Assembly: GCA_900545815.1 (NCBI GenBank)
Contig: URAM01000006.1
Span: forward strand, 6,510 to 70,509
Direction: 5' to 3'
DNA length: 64,000 bases
Source: an uncultured Eubacteriales bacterium
Lineage (GTDB): Bacteria; Bacillota; Clostridia; Oscillospirales; Oscillospiraceae
The position numbers were made by a program, and so were the translations under genes. The stretch's first letter is position 1. Each line of letters opens with the position of its first letter. The notes below the pieces were generated by a model. It saw only the letters and a list, made by a program, of their open reading frames with translations. It was not told the origin of the DNA and did no database searches. Below, one piece after another: positions 1-8,661 of this stretch.

Positions 1-357
1 GGCGTGTGCCTTGCGGTTGACGATGATGTCATTGTCATTCCAGTACTGACGGCGTTCGGAGTGACCGATGATCGTGTACTTCACGTTCAGTTCTTTGAGC
101 ATGGCGGCGGAGACCTCGCCAGTGAAAGCACCATGTTCTTCAAAATGGATGTTCTGGGCACCGATCATCACGCGGGTGTCCTTAAATGCCTTCTGAGCGG
201 CCGGAATATTTACAAAGGGGACACACAGGAGAATATCACACCATTTTGCCTTGGGCAGCATGGTCTTTAATTCGTCCGCAAACGCCTTGGTCTCAGAAGC
301 GGTCTTATTCATCTTCCAGTTACCGGCGATAATGGTTTTACGGTATCTTCTATTCAT
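1..357 (-). CDS. tpiA: Triosephosphate isomerase, N-terminal part (cut by window edge)
   Basis: Interconverts dihydroxyacetone phosphate and glyceraldehyde 3-phosphate in cytoplasmic glycolysis. The first 119 codons are present and the rest lies beyond base 1. The start MNRRYRKTIIAGNWKMNK carries the family N-terminal AGNWKMN with the substrate-binding Asn and Lys, and GHSERR (His electrophile region) follows near residue 100. The ATG at 357 is preceded by AGAAAGAGGGA. It lies 220 bp downstream of pgk on the same strand, the usual pgk-tpiA glycolytic order, so co-transcription is likely. Confidence 0.96.
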   Translation of the reverse strand, partial: MNRRYRKTIIAGNWKMNKTASETKAFADELKTMLPKAKWCDILLCVPFVNIPAAQKAFKDTRVMIGAQNIHFEEHGAFTGEVSAAMLKELNVKYTIIGHSERRQYWNDNDIIVNRKAHA

Positions 358-577
358 GATAAAATTCCCTCTTTCTATCATTTCATGCGCGCAGATACGG
401 TTCTGTCGCCATGGGATTTGTCTATTGCGCGCTCCATTCTATGCCGGGATGCAGAAAAGCGCCGGTTGGCGCACTTTGGGGAGAGCTGCGCCTAATCCCC
501 AGTTCCCTGCTGTCATCTCCTCGGGCTCCTCAAAACCTGGCCGTTTCAAGGAACCCAAAGGAGCTGTCGCTTTATGC

Positions 578-1777
578 TTATTCTTTATCCATCAGCGCCG
601 CTACACCAGGCAGTTCCTTGCCCTCCATAAATTCCAGAGAAGCGCCGCCGCCGGTGGAGATGTGGGTCATCTTGTCGGCAAAGCCCATCTGCTGGACTGC
701 TGCGGCGCTGTCGCCGCCGCCGATGATGGTGATGGCATCGCTGTCCGCCAAAGCCTGTGCTACAGCACGGGTGCCTTCGGCAAAGGCAGGGAACTCAAAG
801 ACGCCCATGGGGCCGTTCCAAATGACAGTACCTGCGCCCTGGATGGCCTGTGCATAGAGCTTCCGCGTCTCAGGCCCAATGTCCATGCCCATTCTGTCGG
901 CAGGAATCTTCCCGGCGGGATACACTTCGGGCTTGGCGTCTGCGGAGTACTCTGCGGCGCACACGTTGTCCACTGGCAGCAGGAGCTTAACGCCCTGATC
1001 AGCCGCCTTTTGGATCATCTCGTTGGCATAATCCACCCAGTCTTCTTCCAGCAGAGAGGTGCCGATCTGGCCGCCCTGTGCCTTAGCAAAGGTGTAAGCC
1101 ATGCCGCCGCCGATGATAACGGTGTCGGCAAGCTCCAGCAGGTTGTTGATGACGCCGATCTTTGAGGAGACCTTGCTGCCGCCCAGGACAGCCACCAGGG
1201 GACGCTTGGGGTTGGCCAGGGCGCCGCCGATGATCTCCAGTTCCTTCTGGATGAGGAAACCGGACACGGCAGGCAGATAGTTGGCCACACCGGCGGTAGA
1301 GGCGTGAGCACGGTGGACGGTGCCGAAAGCGTCGGAAACGTAGATATCCGCCATATCAGCCAGTGCCTTGGCGAAAGCAGGGTCGTTCTTCTCCTCCCCC
1401 GGTTCAAAGCGCAGGTTCTCCAGCAGCATGATCTGGCCAGGCTGGAGTGCAGCGGCCTTGGCGGTGGCATCGGGGCCGATGACGTCAGCGGTCAGGGGCA
1501 CATCTTGCCCCAACAGCTCGCTCAGGCGCTTTGCCACGGGAGCCAGGGTCAATTCTTCCTTCCACTTGCCCTTGGGCTTGCCCATATGAGAGCAGGCAAT
1601 GACTGCCGCATTCTGTTCCATCAGATAGCGGATGGTGGGCAGCGCCTCTCGGATACGCTTGTCATCCAGGATGGTGCCGTCATTGCTCTTGGACATGGGT
1701 ACGTTAAAGTCGCAGCGCAGCAGAACTTTCTTGCCTGCCACATCAATGTCAGTAACCGTTTTCTTGTTGTAGTTCAT
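578..1777 (-). CDS. pgk: Phosphoglycerate kinase
   Basis: Transfers phosphate from 1,3-bisphosphoglycerate to ADP in glycolysis. The 399-aa length is normal. LRCDFNVP is near residue 20, the nucleotide-side [10 protein letters not shown] is mid-protein and GGGDSAAAV is near the C-terminus. The reading frame opens ten codons earlier, but the ATG at 1777 (MNYNKKTV) has a good AAAGGAG ribosome site just upstream and gives the usual family N-terminus. tpiA follows on the same strand. gapA is not in this cluster; it lies about 39 kb away. Confidence 0.97.
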   Translation of the reverse strand: MNYNKKTVTDIDVAGKKVLLRCDFNVPMSKSNDGTILDDKRIREALPTIRYLMEQNAAVIACSHMGKPKGKWKEELTLAPVAKRLSELLGQDVPLTADVIGPDATAKAAALQPGQIMLLENLRFEPGEEKNDPAFAKALADMADIYVSDAFGTVHRAHASTAGVANYLPAVSGFLIQKELEIIGGALANPKRPLVAVLGGSKVSSKIGVINNLLELADTVIIGGGMAYTFAKAQGGQIGTSLLEEDWVDYANEMIQKAADQGVKLLLPVDNVCAAEYSADAKPEVYPAGKIPADRMGMDIGPETRKLYAQAIQGAGTVIWNGPMGVFEFPAFAEGTRAVAQALADSDAITIIGGGDSAAAVQQMGFADKMTHISTGGGASLEFMEGKELPGVAALMDKE

Positions 1778-1817
1778 CTTTCCTACTCCTTTCCAATCCC
1801 TTACCATAAAAAAGCGT

Positions 1818-2318
1818 CTAAACCGGTTCCATCTCCACCATTTCCCCCTCTCCAGTCAAACCTGGAAACCCTTGCTGCCGCAAAGCCTCATAGGCCAGGA
1901 CAGCGGCGGAATTGGACAGGTTCAGGCATCGCGCACCCGAAACCATCGGGATGCGGACACAACGATGATAGTATTCGGTACGGAACCACGCGGGCAGACC
2001 GGCGGTCTCTTTCCCGAAAAAGAGGTAGCAGTCCGGCTCATACTGCACCTGCGTATAGCTCTGAGGTGCTTTGGAACTGGCCAGCCACAGGCAATCTTTG
2101 GCATCTGGATGGTGGACAAAAAAATCCGCCAGATCCTCGTAAACAGTGACGGACACCTGGCTCCAATAGTCCAGCCCTGCCCGCCGCACTGCTGACGCAC
2201 TGACGTCAAAGCCCAAAGGGCGAATCAAATGCAGACTGCTTTTGGTCACGGCACAGGTACGGGCGATATTTCCAGTATTCTGCGGAATCTCCGGCTCTAC
2301 TAACACGATATGCACCAC
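1818..2318 (-). CDS. trmL: tRNA (cytidine/uridine-34-2'-O)-methyltransferase, SPOUT family
   Basis: 2'-O-methylates the wobble nucleotide of certain tRNA-Leu species. The protein is about 166 aa. It has the TrmL-type start [19 protein letters not shown] and the knot motifs [11 protein letters not shown] and [17 protein letters not shown]. No ATG fits in frame near the conserved start. Tandem GTG codons at 2318 and 2315 lie 10-13 nt after GGGGAGG and are the likely start, although the open frame extends further upstream. pgk begins 40 bp downstream on the same strand. A promoter candidate is at 2410-2438. Confidence 0.88.
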   Translation of the reverse strand: MVHIVLVEPEIPQNTGNIARTCAVTKSSLHLIRPLGFDVSASAVRRAGLDYWSQVSVTVYEDLADFFVHHPDAKDCLWLASSKAPQSYTQVQYEPDCYLFFGKETAGLPAWFRTEYYHRCVRIPMVSGARCLNLSNSAAVLAYEALRQQGFPGLTGEGEMVEMEPV

Positions 2319-2409
2319 GAACCATGCACCTCCCCATTCAACTTCTCTGGCTGAGTGCGTCTGTTTGCTCTCCACTCACTCTGCCAAGAAATCATTTTTA
2401 GTACGGTCT

Positions 2410-2438
2410 ATTCTAGCCCAATTCCATTTGAAAATCAA
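2410..2438 (-). promoter_or_regulatory. Sigma-A type promoter candidate for trmL(-pgk-tpiA)
   Basis: On the minus strand there is TTGATT, a 17-bp spacer and TAGAAT, about 90 bp upstream of the trmL start. The match is by eye; no transcript data are available. Confidence 0.5.
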
Positions 2439-2499
2439 CACCATTTTACGCTTTTTCCTGGAAGAATGTCAGTATTTTTGCCCATATCCATGAAAAATC

Positions 2500-2850
2500 T
2501 TTGTTTTTCTCAAAAATAGTCCTATACTGAACCATCGGGAACTTACCCAGCGAAAAGGCAGATTTTACCACCCTCCCAGCAAGGAGGGAAAAAAGCAGGA
2601 TTGCTTGCAAATCGCAAAAAGGCACTGTCCGTGGAGCTGTTTCGTTCCAGCTTGGCGTTCCCTCCTGCCTTCTTCCGAATTTCACTGGTATCCCTGTTCG
2701 ACATCAGGCACCCATTTTTTCTATTTTCCGTCATAGGCAGATCAGCAGTGAGCCTCCTGTCCGATTTCCTAGGCACCTGCTATGAGTGCCACCTGCTGCG
2801 CCAATCGAAAACGAGGCCAGACACAAGTTGTGTCTGGCCTCGTTGGGTTT
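2500..2850 (+). ncRNA. Possible noncoding RNA in the trmL-ilvE intergenic region
   Basis: The 550-bp gap between trmL and ilvE has no convincing gene. On the plus strand, TTGTTT-16 bp-TATACT (2500-2528) is followed by about 280 nt that can form several hairpins: CCCTCC/GGAGGG around 2571-2588, AGCTG/CAGCT around 2635-2653, and GGCAC/GTGCC around 2773-2791. A 17-bp perfect inverted repeat follows at 2810-2844. I could not match it to RNase P, tmRNA, SRP RNA, 6S RNA or a T-box. The -35 is weak, so this is a candidate only. Confidence 0.25.
2810..2844. terminator. Bidirectional terminator hairpin between ilvE and the upstream gap
   Basis: A perfect 17-bp inverted repeat (arms AACGAGGCCAGACACAA and its complement, one-base centre) lies 26 bp past the ilvE stop. 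Short T-rich stretches follow on both strands (TTTTCG). It probably ends ilvE transcripts and could also end a plus-strand RNA. Confidence 0.75.
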
Positions 2851-2870
2851 TCGAAAAAGCCGCTTCAAAC

Positions 2871-3941
2871 TTATTCCACAGGAACCGTCCAGCCCTTGGT
2901 GTCCTCGATCTTGCCCCACTGGATGCCGGTGAGGGTGTCGTAGAGCTTCTGGGTCAAGGGGCCGATCTTACCATCGGAAATGTGGGCGATCTTGTCCATC
3001 CACTTCAGTTCCTTGACCGGAGAAACCACCGCTGCGGTGCCGGTGCCAAAGACCTCCTCCAGCTTGCCGTCTTCGGCAGCCTTCATGATGTCAGCAATAG
3101 CCAATCTGCCTTCAATGACTTCATAGCCCCAATCACGGCACAGCTCGATGCAGCTGCGGCGGGTGACGCCAGGCAGGACGGTGCCCACGCAGGGGGCGGT
3201 GTAGATCTTGCCGTCGATCTTGAACATGATGTTCATGGCGCCGACTTCTTCCACATACTTCTTTTCTACGCCGTCCAGCCACAGCACCTGGGCATAGCCC
3301 TGCTGTTCGGCCAGGTCGCCGGCCTTGATGGAAGCTGCGTAGTTGCCGCCGCACTTGCAGAAGCCAGTCAGGCCGGGTGCTGCACGAATATACTCATCTT
3401 CAACGTAGATGCGCACAGGCGCCAAACCCTCGGCATAGTAAGCGCCGGAGGGAGAGGTGATGATGCAGAAGCGATAGTGCTTAGACGCATGGACACCCAG
3501 ACCCACATCGGTAGCGATCATGAAGGGGCGGATATACAGGGAAGTGCCATCGGTGTGGGGCACCCAGTCCTGATCCACCTTTACCAGCGCCTTGACAGCC
3601 TGCACAAAGTCCTCCACGGGGATATTGGGCATACACATACGGTCAGCGGAGTCATTGCTGCGCTGGGCGTTGCAGTCCGGGCGGAAGAGCTGAATCTTGC
3701 CTTCTGCGGTACGATATGCCTTCAGACCTTCGAAGATCTCCTGGGCGTAGTGGAACACTACCGTAGCCGGATCCATCTGGAAGGGCTGATAGGGAATGAT
3801 TCTGGCGTCATGCCAGCCATTGTCCGGATCATAGTCCATGACAAACATATGGTCGGAAAATTCCTTGCCGAAGCCCAGTTTGCTCTCATCAGCAGGCTTT
3901 GCCTTCGGGGTCTTAGTCAATTCAACACGGATATCCAACAT
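2871..3941 (-). CDS. ilvE: Branched-chain amino acid aminotransferase
   Basis: PLP enzyme that transaminates leucine, isoleucine and valine with 2-oxoglutarate. At 356 aa it has the longer fold-type IV form. The PLP lysine is in YAASIKA near residue 203, and the substrate/PLP region GTGTAAVVSPV is near the C-terminus. The ATG at 3941 follows AAGGGAGG; nine upstream codons in frame lack such a site. It stands alone on this strand, ends at the hairpin at 2810-2844, and has palindromic operator-like repeats upstream, so dedicated regulation is likely. Confidence 0.95.
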   Translation of the reverse strand: MLDIRVELTKTPKAKPADESKLGFGKEFSDHMFVMDYDPDNGWHDARIIPYQPFQMDPATVVFHYAQEIFEGLKAYRTAEGKIQLFRPDCNAQRSNDSADRMCMPNIPVEDFVQAVKALVKVDQDWVPHTDGTSLYIRPFMIATDVGLGVHASKHYRFCIITSPSGAYYAEGLAPVRIYVEDEYIRAAPGLTGFCKCGGNYAASIKAGDLAEQQGYAQVLWLDGVEKKYVEEVGAMNIMFKIDGKIYTAPCVGTVLPGVTRRSCIELCRDWGYEVIEGRLAIADIMKAAEDGKLEEVFGTGTAAVVSPVKELKWMDKIAHISDGKIGPLTQKLYDTLTGIQWGKIEDTKGWTVPVE

Positions 3942-4020
3942 AAAAGGTGCCTCCCTTAACAATATCAATCATCACCTTTTCAGAGGAACCTGAGAAAAGG
4001 GCGATTCTGTTTCGCTGTTA

Positions 4021-4067
4021 TTGTATCATACAACCAACCAAATAGCCAGACTGTATCGTATGATACA
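4021..4067. promoter_or_regulatory. Paired palindromic operator-like sites upstream of ilvE
   Basis: TTGTATCATACAA (4021-4033) is a perfect odd palindrome. TCGTATGATACAT (4056-4068) repeats its GTATSATAC core, 35 bp centre to centre, and a further TGTATC half-site begins at 4052. The layout suits a dimeric repressor such as a GntR-family protein (inference). The first site overlaps a possible minus-strand -10 (TACAAT) for ilvE, and the pair also lies upstream of the divergent lipid kinase gene. Confidence 0.5.
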
Positions 4068-4211
4068 TTTTCTCCCACATTTCGTCCCTTTTTCCCGTTC
4101 TTCCCCTTCTTTCAGGGGAAAGTTCACAAAATAAGGTTGTTTTTTTTCGTCCCTTCTTCCATAATAGGAGTATTCTTTCTGTCATATTTTGTCCAACGGG
4201 AGTGAACGCAT

Positions 4212-5108
4212 ATGAAAACACTTCTCTTCATCTATAATCCCGCCGCCGGCAAGGCCAAGATCACCAGCGCACTAGGGGAAGTGACCGCCCTGTTTCAAAA
4301 GGAGGACTGGCTGGTCACTCTGTACGCCACCAAAGCGGCCGGAGACGCCACAAAGGCCGCCCAGGAGCTGGGCAGCTCCTATGATCGCATCATCTGTTCC
4401 GGCGGTGACGGCACCCTCAGTGAGGTGGTCACCGGTCTCATTCACGGTGGGCTCAAGCAGCCCTTGGGGTATCTCCCCGCCGGCAGCACCAACGATTTCT
4501 CCAAGACCCTCCGCCTCCCTGCCAACCTCTGCAAGGCAGCGGCCATTGCGGCAGCAGGGGAACCCTTTGCCTGTGATATGGGACAGTTCAACGACAGCCA
4601 CATCTTTGTCTATGTGGCCGCCTTTGGCCTGTTCACCAACGTGGCCTATGAAACGCCCCAGGAGATCAAGCAGATCTTAGGGCACGCAGCTTATGTGCTG
4701 AAAGGCATCCAGAGTCTGACCGACATCACCAGCTACTCCATGACCATCCAGCATGACGGCATTGTAGAGGAAGGGAACTTCATCTACGGCATGGTTTCCA
4801 ACTCTGTTTCTGTGGGTGGTTTCCAAGGGATGAAGAACCACGATGTGATTTTGGATGACGGCAAGTTTGAAGTGCTGCTGGTGGAGACGCCCACCTCCCT
4901 GGCACAGCTGAACACCATCATCGCCGCCCTGCTGGCTCGAACCCCCAATGAGAAGGTTCGCTCCTTCCAGACCAGCAGCATCTCCTTCCACTGCAATACG
5001 CCGGTGGCATGGACGCTGGACGGAGAATATGGCGGAAATCATGAGGATAGTTATGTGGAGATCCTGCCCCAAGCGGTGCAGATGATCCGAGGGAGGGATA
5101 CGGTATGA
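4212..5108 (+). CDS. Diacylglycerol kinase-family lipid kinase (YegS/DgkB type)
   Basis: Soluble lipid kinase of the DAGK catalytic superfamily; it likely phosphorylates diacylglycerol or a related lipid at the membrane face. The 298-aa length is typical. The N-terminal FIYNPAAGKAK, the nucleotide-binding SGGDGTLSEV near residue 64 and PAGSTNDF near residue 88 are diagnostic. The exact lipid cannot be read from sequence. GGGAG precedes the ATG. Its TGA overlaps the mnmE start (ATGA), so the two are translationally coupled. Confidence 0.9.
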   Translation: MKTLLFIYNPAAGKAKITSALGEVTALFQKEDWLVTLYATKAAGDATKAAQELGSSYDRIICSGGDGTLSEVVTGLIHGGLKQPLGYLPAGSTNDFSKTLRLPANLCKAAAIAAAGEPFACDMGQFNDSHIFVYVAAFGLFTNVAYETPQEIKQILGHAAYVLKGIQSLTDITSYSMTIQHDGIVEEGNFIYGMVSNSVSVGGFQGMKNHDVILDDGKFEVLLVETPTSLAQLNTIIAALLARTPNEKVRSFQTSSISFHCNTPVAWTLDGEYGGNHEDSYVEILPQAVQMIRGRDTV

Positions 5109-6466
5109 CCGACACCATTGCTGCCATTGCCACTGGCTGCGCCCGGACGGCTATTGGCATCCTACGCATCTCCGGACCGGAGGCGCATCAAGTGCTGGCC
5201 AGGGTATTTACCCCCTTCGCCGGAAAGACCCCCTTGCTGGAGCGCCCAGCGCAGACGTTGATCTATGGTCAGCTCCATGACGCTCATGGCGCTGTGTTGG
5301 ATCACTGCTTGGCCACCTTCTCTGTGGCTCCCGCCAGCTACACCGGCGAGGACACGGCGGAATTGCAGTGCCACGGCTCCCCCACCATGCTGGCCGCTGG
5401 CCTGGAAGCCTTGTTCGCCGCTGGCGCCCGACAAGCCAAGGCAGGGGAATTTACCCGCCGCGCCTTTTTGAACGGCAAGATGGATCTGACCCAGGCGGAA
5501 GCGGTGGTCGATCTGATCGATGCTGAGACGATCTCCGCTGCCAAGAACGCTGTGGGACAGCTCTCCGGTGCGATGGGGAAGAAGATTGACGGGATCTACA
5601 ATCAACTGGTCGATCTCTTGGCGCATTTCCATGCGGTGCTGGACTACCCCGATGAGGACATTGAGCCCTTTGAAGCGGAGGAGATTGCTCAGAGCGTGAG
5701 CAAGGCCGCCCAAGACCTAGCTGCCCTCCGTGCCACCTATCATCGAGGGAAACAGCTGACCCAAGGTGTTCCCTGTGCCATCGTTGGCCGTCCAAATGCG
5801 GGAAAAAGCTCCCTGCTCAACGCCATTCTGGGCTATGACCGCGCCATCGTCACCGACATCCCCGGCACCACCCGGGACACGGTGGAGGAAAAGGCCGTGC
5901 TGGGCGGCGTACTGCTGCGGCTGATCGACACGGCCGGTCTGAGAGAGACTGGCGATGTGGTGGAACAGATGGGCGTGCGCCGGAGCCTGGACGCTTTGGA
6001 GCGGGCAGAGCTGGCCCTGGTGGTGCTGGACGGCAGCGCCCCGCTGGATGACAACGACAGGATGGTGCTGGACGCCGCCGGTCAGGTGGAGGAGTGCATC
6101 GTTCTGGTGAACAAATCCGATCTGCCCCAGCAGGCCGATCTGTCCAATCTGACGCAAGCGCCCCTGGTCATCAGCGCCAAGGAAGGCTCTGGTCTGGACG
6201 CACTGGAGACGGAGATTGCCCAACGGTTCCCGTCTGGCACGGAACAGCAGGGAGAACTGCTGACCAACGCCCGACAGGCGGAAGCTGCCCAGCGGGCGGA
6301 ACAGGCACTGGAAGCGGTGCGAGACGGGCTGAAGTCTGGGATGTCTCCCGATGCCGTGCTCTCCGATGTAGAGTTCGCTATGACCGCCCTGGCTGAGGTC
6401 ACGGGGCGGCGGATCACCGAAGATGTGACCGCCCGCATCTTCTCCCGTTTCTGTGTGGGGAAGTAA
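5105..6466 (+). CDS. mnmE: tRNA modification GTPase MnmE
   Basis: With MnmG it makes the cmnm5 modification on U34 of several tRNAs. The 453-aa protein has the N-terminal folate-binding domain and a G domain inserted in the helical domain: G1 GRPNAGKSS near residue 227, G2 PGTTRD, G3 DTAG and G4 NKSD. It ends with the family signature CVGK. Its partner gene mnmG is not in this window; the two usually sit together near oriC. The start overlaps the lipid kinase stop. Confidence 0.97.
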   Translation: MTDTIAAIATGCARTAIGILRISGPEAHQVLARVFTPFAGKTPLLERPAQTLIYGQLHDAHGAVLDHCLATFSVAPASYTGEDTAELQCHGSPTMLAAGLEALFAAGARQAKAGEFTRRAFLNGKMDLTQAEAVVDLIDAETISAAKNAVGQLSGAMGKKIDGIYNQLVDLLAHFHAVLDYPDEDIEPFEAEEIAQSVSKAAQDLAALRATYHRGKQLTQGVPCAIVGRPNAGKSSLLNAILGYDRAIVTDIPGTTRDTVEEKAVLGGVLLRLIDTAGLRETGDVVEQMGVRRSLDALERAELALVVLDGSAPLDDNDRMVLDAAGQVEECIVLVNKSDLPQQADLSNLTQAPLVISAKEGSGLDALETEIAQRFPSGTEQQGELLTNARQAEAAQRAEQALEAVRDGLKSGMSPDAVLSDVEFAMTALAEVTGRRITEDVTARIFSRFCVGK

Positions 6467-6518
6467 CTTTGTCTCCGTTCTGTTCCAATTTTTTCATCCT
6501 TTTGTTTCCCTTTTGGTC

Positions 6519-6546
6519 TTGAAAATCCCCCCAGCGCGTATATAAT
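6519..6546 (+). promoter_or_regulatory. Promoter candidate for the zinc-ribbon membrane protein gene
   Basis: TTGAAA, 16 bp, TATAAT, 45 bp upstream of the ATG at 6591 and after the mnmE stop. Confidence 0.6.
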
Positions 6547-6590
6547 AATTCGATACCATTCAAACCCTGTGAAAAGAGGACGATCCCTTT

Positions 6591-7382
6591 ATGATTACTA
6601 CTTTTTGCCCCAAGTGTCATCGCCCCTATGACGTGAGCCTGGGGGAGTGCCCGGTTTGCAGTCGAAAAGCAGCCGCGGAACAAAATCAGGCCAAGGCACG
6701 AAAAAAAATATCGCTGGTGGGCAAGCGCAGTCATCCTGCCCCCAAGCCGCCCAAAGAACATCTCTCCCCAGAGACGCCCAAACGGCACATCACACCGCCG
6801 AAAAAGACGGATCCGGATGCTACGATGATCTTAGATCACCCACTGATCCTGGACACCCCTCCGGCGGCGCCAGAGCCTGCGGCACCTACGCCCCCTCCTG
6901 CCGCTGGGAGGGGCAGCAAAAAGAGACAGCGGCGTGAGATCCCCATCCTCGCCCTTCTGCTCTGCATTGTCATTCTGTTCCTGCTCGTGGTTGGCGGCGC
7001 AGCCGTTATGCGCGGGCTGGACGGCAGCACGGCGGACACTTCCGCTCCTACATCCAGTCAAGCAGAGCCGGACAAGAAAGAGGACACCAAGAAGGACGAA
7101 AAAAAGGACACCAAGACGGATAACAAAACTGACGACCCGAATGATACCACTACGGATAACAACACAGGCGGCAACACCCAGACGCCCACGGAACCCACGA
7201 CCCCCACGGAGCCGACCACCCCTACGGAGCCGACGGAACCCACAACGCCTACAGAGCCGACCACCCCTACAGAGCCGACGGAACCCACAACCCCTACAGA
7301 GCCGACTACCCCTACGGAGCCCACAACGCCCGGTGAAGGCGGCGGCACTACGACGACAGACCCAACAACGCCAGCAGAATAA
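6591..7382 (+). CDS. Zinc-ribbon, single-pass membrane protein with Thr-Pro-Glu repeat tail
   Basis: Function not recognised. The 263-aa protein starts with a zinc ribbon (Cys6, Cys9, Cys20, Cys23 in CPKC and CPVC). A polar, proline-rich linker follows, then one hydrophobic segment at about residues 117-140, then a Lys/Asp-rich stretch and a low-complexity TPTEP repeat (about residues 198-248). The order suggests a cytoplasmic ribbon and an extracellular or wall-spanning stalk. It has its own promoter and is followed 42 bp later by thiI. Similar ribbon-TM-stalk proteins are common, poorly characterised proteins in Clostridia. Confidence 0.8.
   Translation: MITTFCPKCHRPYDVSLGECPVCSRKAAAEQNQAKARKKISLVGKRSHPAPKPPKEHLSPETPKRHITPPKKTDPDATMILDHPLILDTPPAAPEPAAPTPPPAAGRGSKKRQRREIPILALLLCIVILFLLVVGGAAVMRGLDGSTADTSAPTSSQAEPDKKEDTKKDEKKDTKTDNKTDDPNDTTTDNNTGGNTQTPTEPTTPTEPTTPTEPTEPTTPTEPTTPTEPTEPTTPTEPTTPTEPTTPGEGGGTTTTDPTTPAE
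7185..7337 (+). repeat. In-frame short tandem repeat encoding TPTEP units
   Basis: Imperfect copies of an ACCCCTACGGAGCC-like unit and its shorter derivatives repeat in frame within the membrane protein gene. All are multiples of three bases, so copy-number change would alter stalk length without a frameshift. Confidence 0.8.
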
Positions 7383-7424
7383 GGCTTTGTTGGGATAGAA
7401 AAAGAGAGAGGAAACCATAACATC

Positions 7425-8618
7425 ATGAACCAAGAACTGTTTTTACTGAAGATGGGCGAGATCGTCCTGAAGGGTCTGAACCGCCGCCGGTTTGAGGAGC
7501 GGCTGATGGGCAACCTTCAGCGCCGTCTCCACCCCTACGGCCGCTTCCGCGCCATCTCCCGCCAGTCCATCGTCTATGTGGAACCGCTGGAGGAGACCTG
7601 TGATCTGGACGGCGCATGGGAGTCCATGAAGCAGCTGTTCGGCATTGTGGGGCTATCCCGTGCCAAATCCTGCGAGAAGAATCCGGACGCCTTTTTTCAG
7701 GCCGCCTGTGCCTATCTGGATGAGGATCTGAAAAACGCCAAGAGCTTCAAAGTAGAGTCCAAGCGCAGCGACAAGACCTTCCCCATGACTTCCATCGAGT
7801 TGAGTCAGTATGTAGGCGGTCTGCTCTCGGAAGCCTATCCGCATTTGAAAGTGGACGTTCACAATCCGGAATTGATCGTCCACTTAGAAGTTCGGGACTT
7901 TGCCGGTTACGTCCATGCCAACCCGGAACCGGGCGCTGGCGGCCTGCCGGTGGGCGTGGGCGGACGTGCTGTGGCACTGCTCTCCGGCGGCATTGACTCC
8001 CCAGTTGCCTGCTATATGATGGCCAAGCGCGGCTTGGCGCTGGAGATGGTACACTTCTTCAGCTACCCGTACACCTCCAATGAGGCCAAGGAGAAGGTGC
8101 TGGAGCTGGCCAGCCTTCTGACCGGCTACTGCGGCCGCCTGACCGTGAACATCGTCCCCTTCACCGGCATCCAGGAGGAGTTGCGCCGGAGCTGTCCGGA
8201 ACCCTACTTCACTCTGGCTATGCGCCGGTTCATGATGCGCATTTCCGAGATGATCGCAGACCGAGTGGGCGCTGGCGCTCTGGTTACCGGCGAGAGCTTG
8301 GGACAGGTGGCCAGTCAGACCATGGCGGCGATGGCAGTCACCGAGGATGTGGTGAAAAAACCGGTGTTCCGTCCCCTGATCGGCATGGACAAAGAAGAAA
8401 TTGTGAAAATTTCCCGCCACATCGGCACCTTTGATACCTCCATCCTGCCCTATGAGGACTGCTGCACCGTCTTTACCCCCCGTCATCCCCGCACCCAGCC
8501 CAAGGTCAGCGACTTTGACGATATCGAAACTAAGTACGACTTTGAAGGTCTGTGCCAGCAGGCATTTGACAACATCGAGCGTGTCCAGATCCCCTTCCGG
8601 AATCAGCGGGACGCTTAA
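7425..8618 (+). CDS. thiI: tRNA 4-thiouridine sulfurtransferase ThiI
   Basis: Adenylates U8 of tRNA and inserts sulfur; in some organisms it also supplies sulfur for thiamine. The 397-aa protein has an N-terminal ferredoxin-like region and THUMP domain, then a PP-loop ATPase domain with SGGIDSPVA near residue 186. It lacks the C-terminal rhodanese domain of the E. coli protein, as is usual in Firmicutes, where a dedicated cysteine desulfurase gives the sulfur. No such desulfurase gene is adjacent. A terminator follows. Confidence 0.96.
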   Translation: MNQELFLLKMGEIVLKGLNRRRFEERLMGNLQRRLHPYGRFRAISRQSIVYVEPLEETCDLDGAWESMKQLFGIVGLSRAKSCEKNPDAFFQAACAYLDEDLKNAKSFKVESKRSDKTFPMTSIELSQYVGGLLSEAYPHLKVDVHNPELIVHLEVRDFAGYVHANPEPGAGGLPVGVGGRAVALLSGGIDSPVACYMMAKRGLALEMVHFFSYPYTSNEAKEKVLELASLLTGYCGRLTVNIVPFTGIQEELRRSCPEPYFTLAMRRFMMRISEMIADRVGAGALVTGESLGQVASQTMAAMAVTEDVVKKPVFRPLIGMDKEEIVKISRHIGTFDTSILPYEDCCTVFTPRHPRTQPKVSDFDDIETKYDFEGLCQQAFDNIERVQIPFRNQRDA

Positions 8619-8625
8619 TAGACAG

Positions 8626-8655
8626 AAAAAGAGCGCCAATCATGGCGCTCTTTTT
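8626..8655. terminator. Bidirectional terminator between thiI and the pseudouridine synthase gene
   Basis: AAAAAGAGCGCCA and its complement form a 13-bp stem with an ATCA loop. T-runs exit on both strands, serving the convergent genes on each side. Confidence 0.9.
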
Positions 8656-8661
8656 GATTGC

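Noticed and set aside
2530..2700. T-box, tmRNA or tRNA-like element upstream of trmL
   Set aside because: AGGGTGGTAAAA lacks the ACCGCG part of a T-box, and the TTCGACA near 2697 has no proper 5-bp stem, acceptor or anticodon arm.
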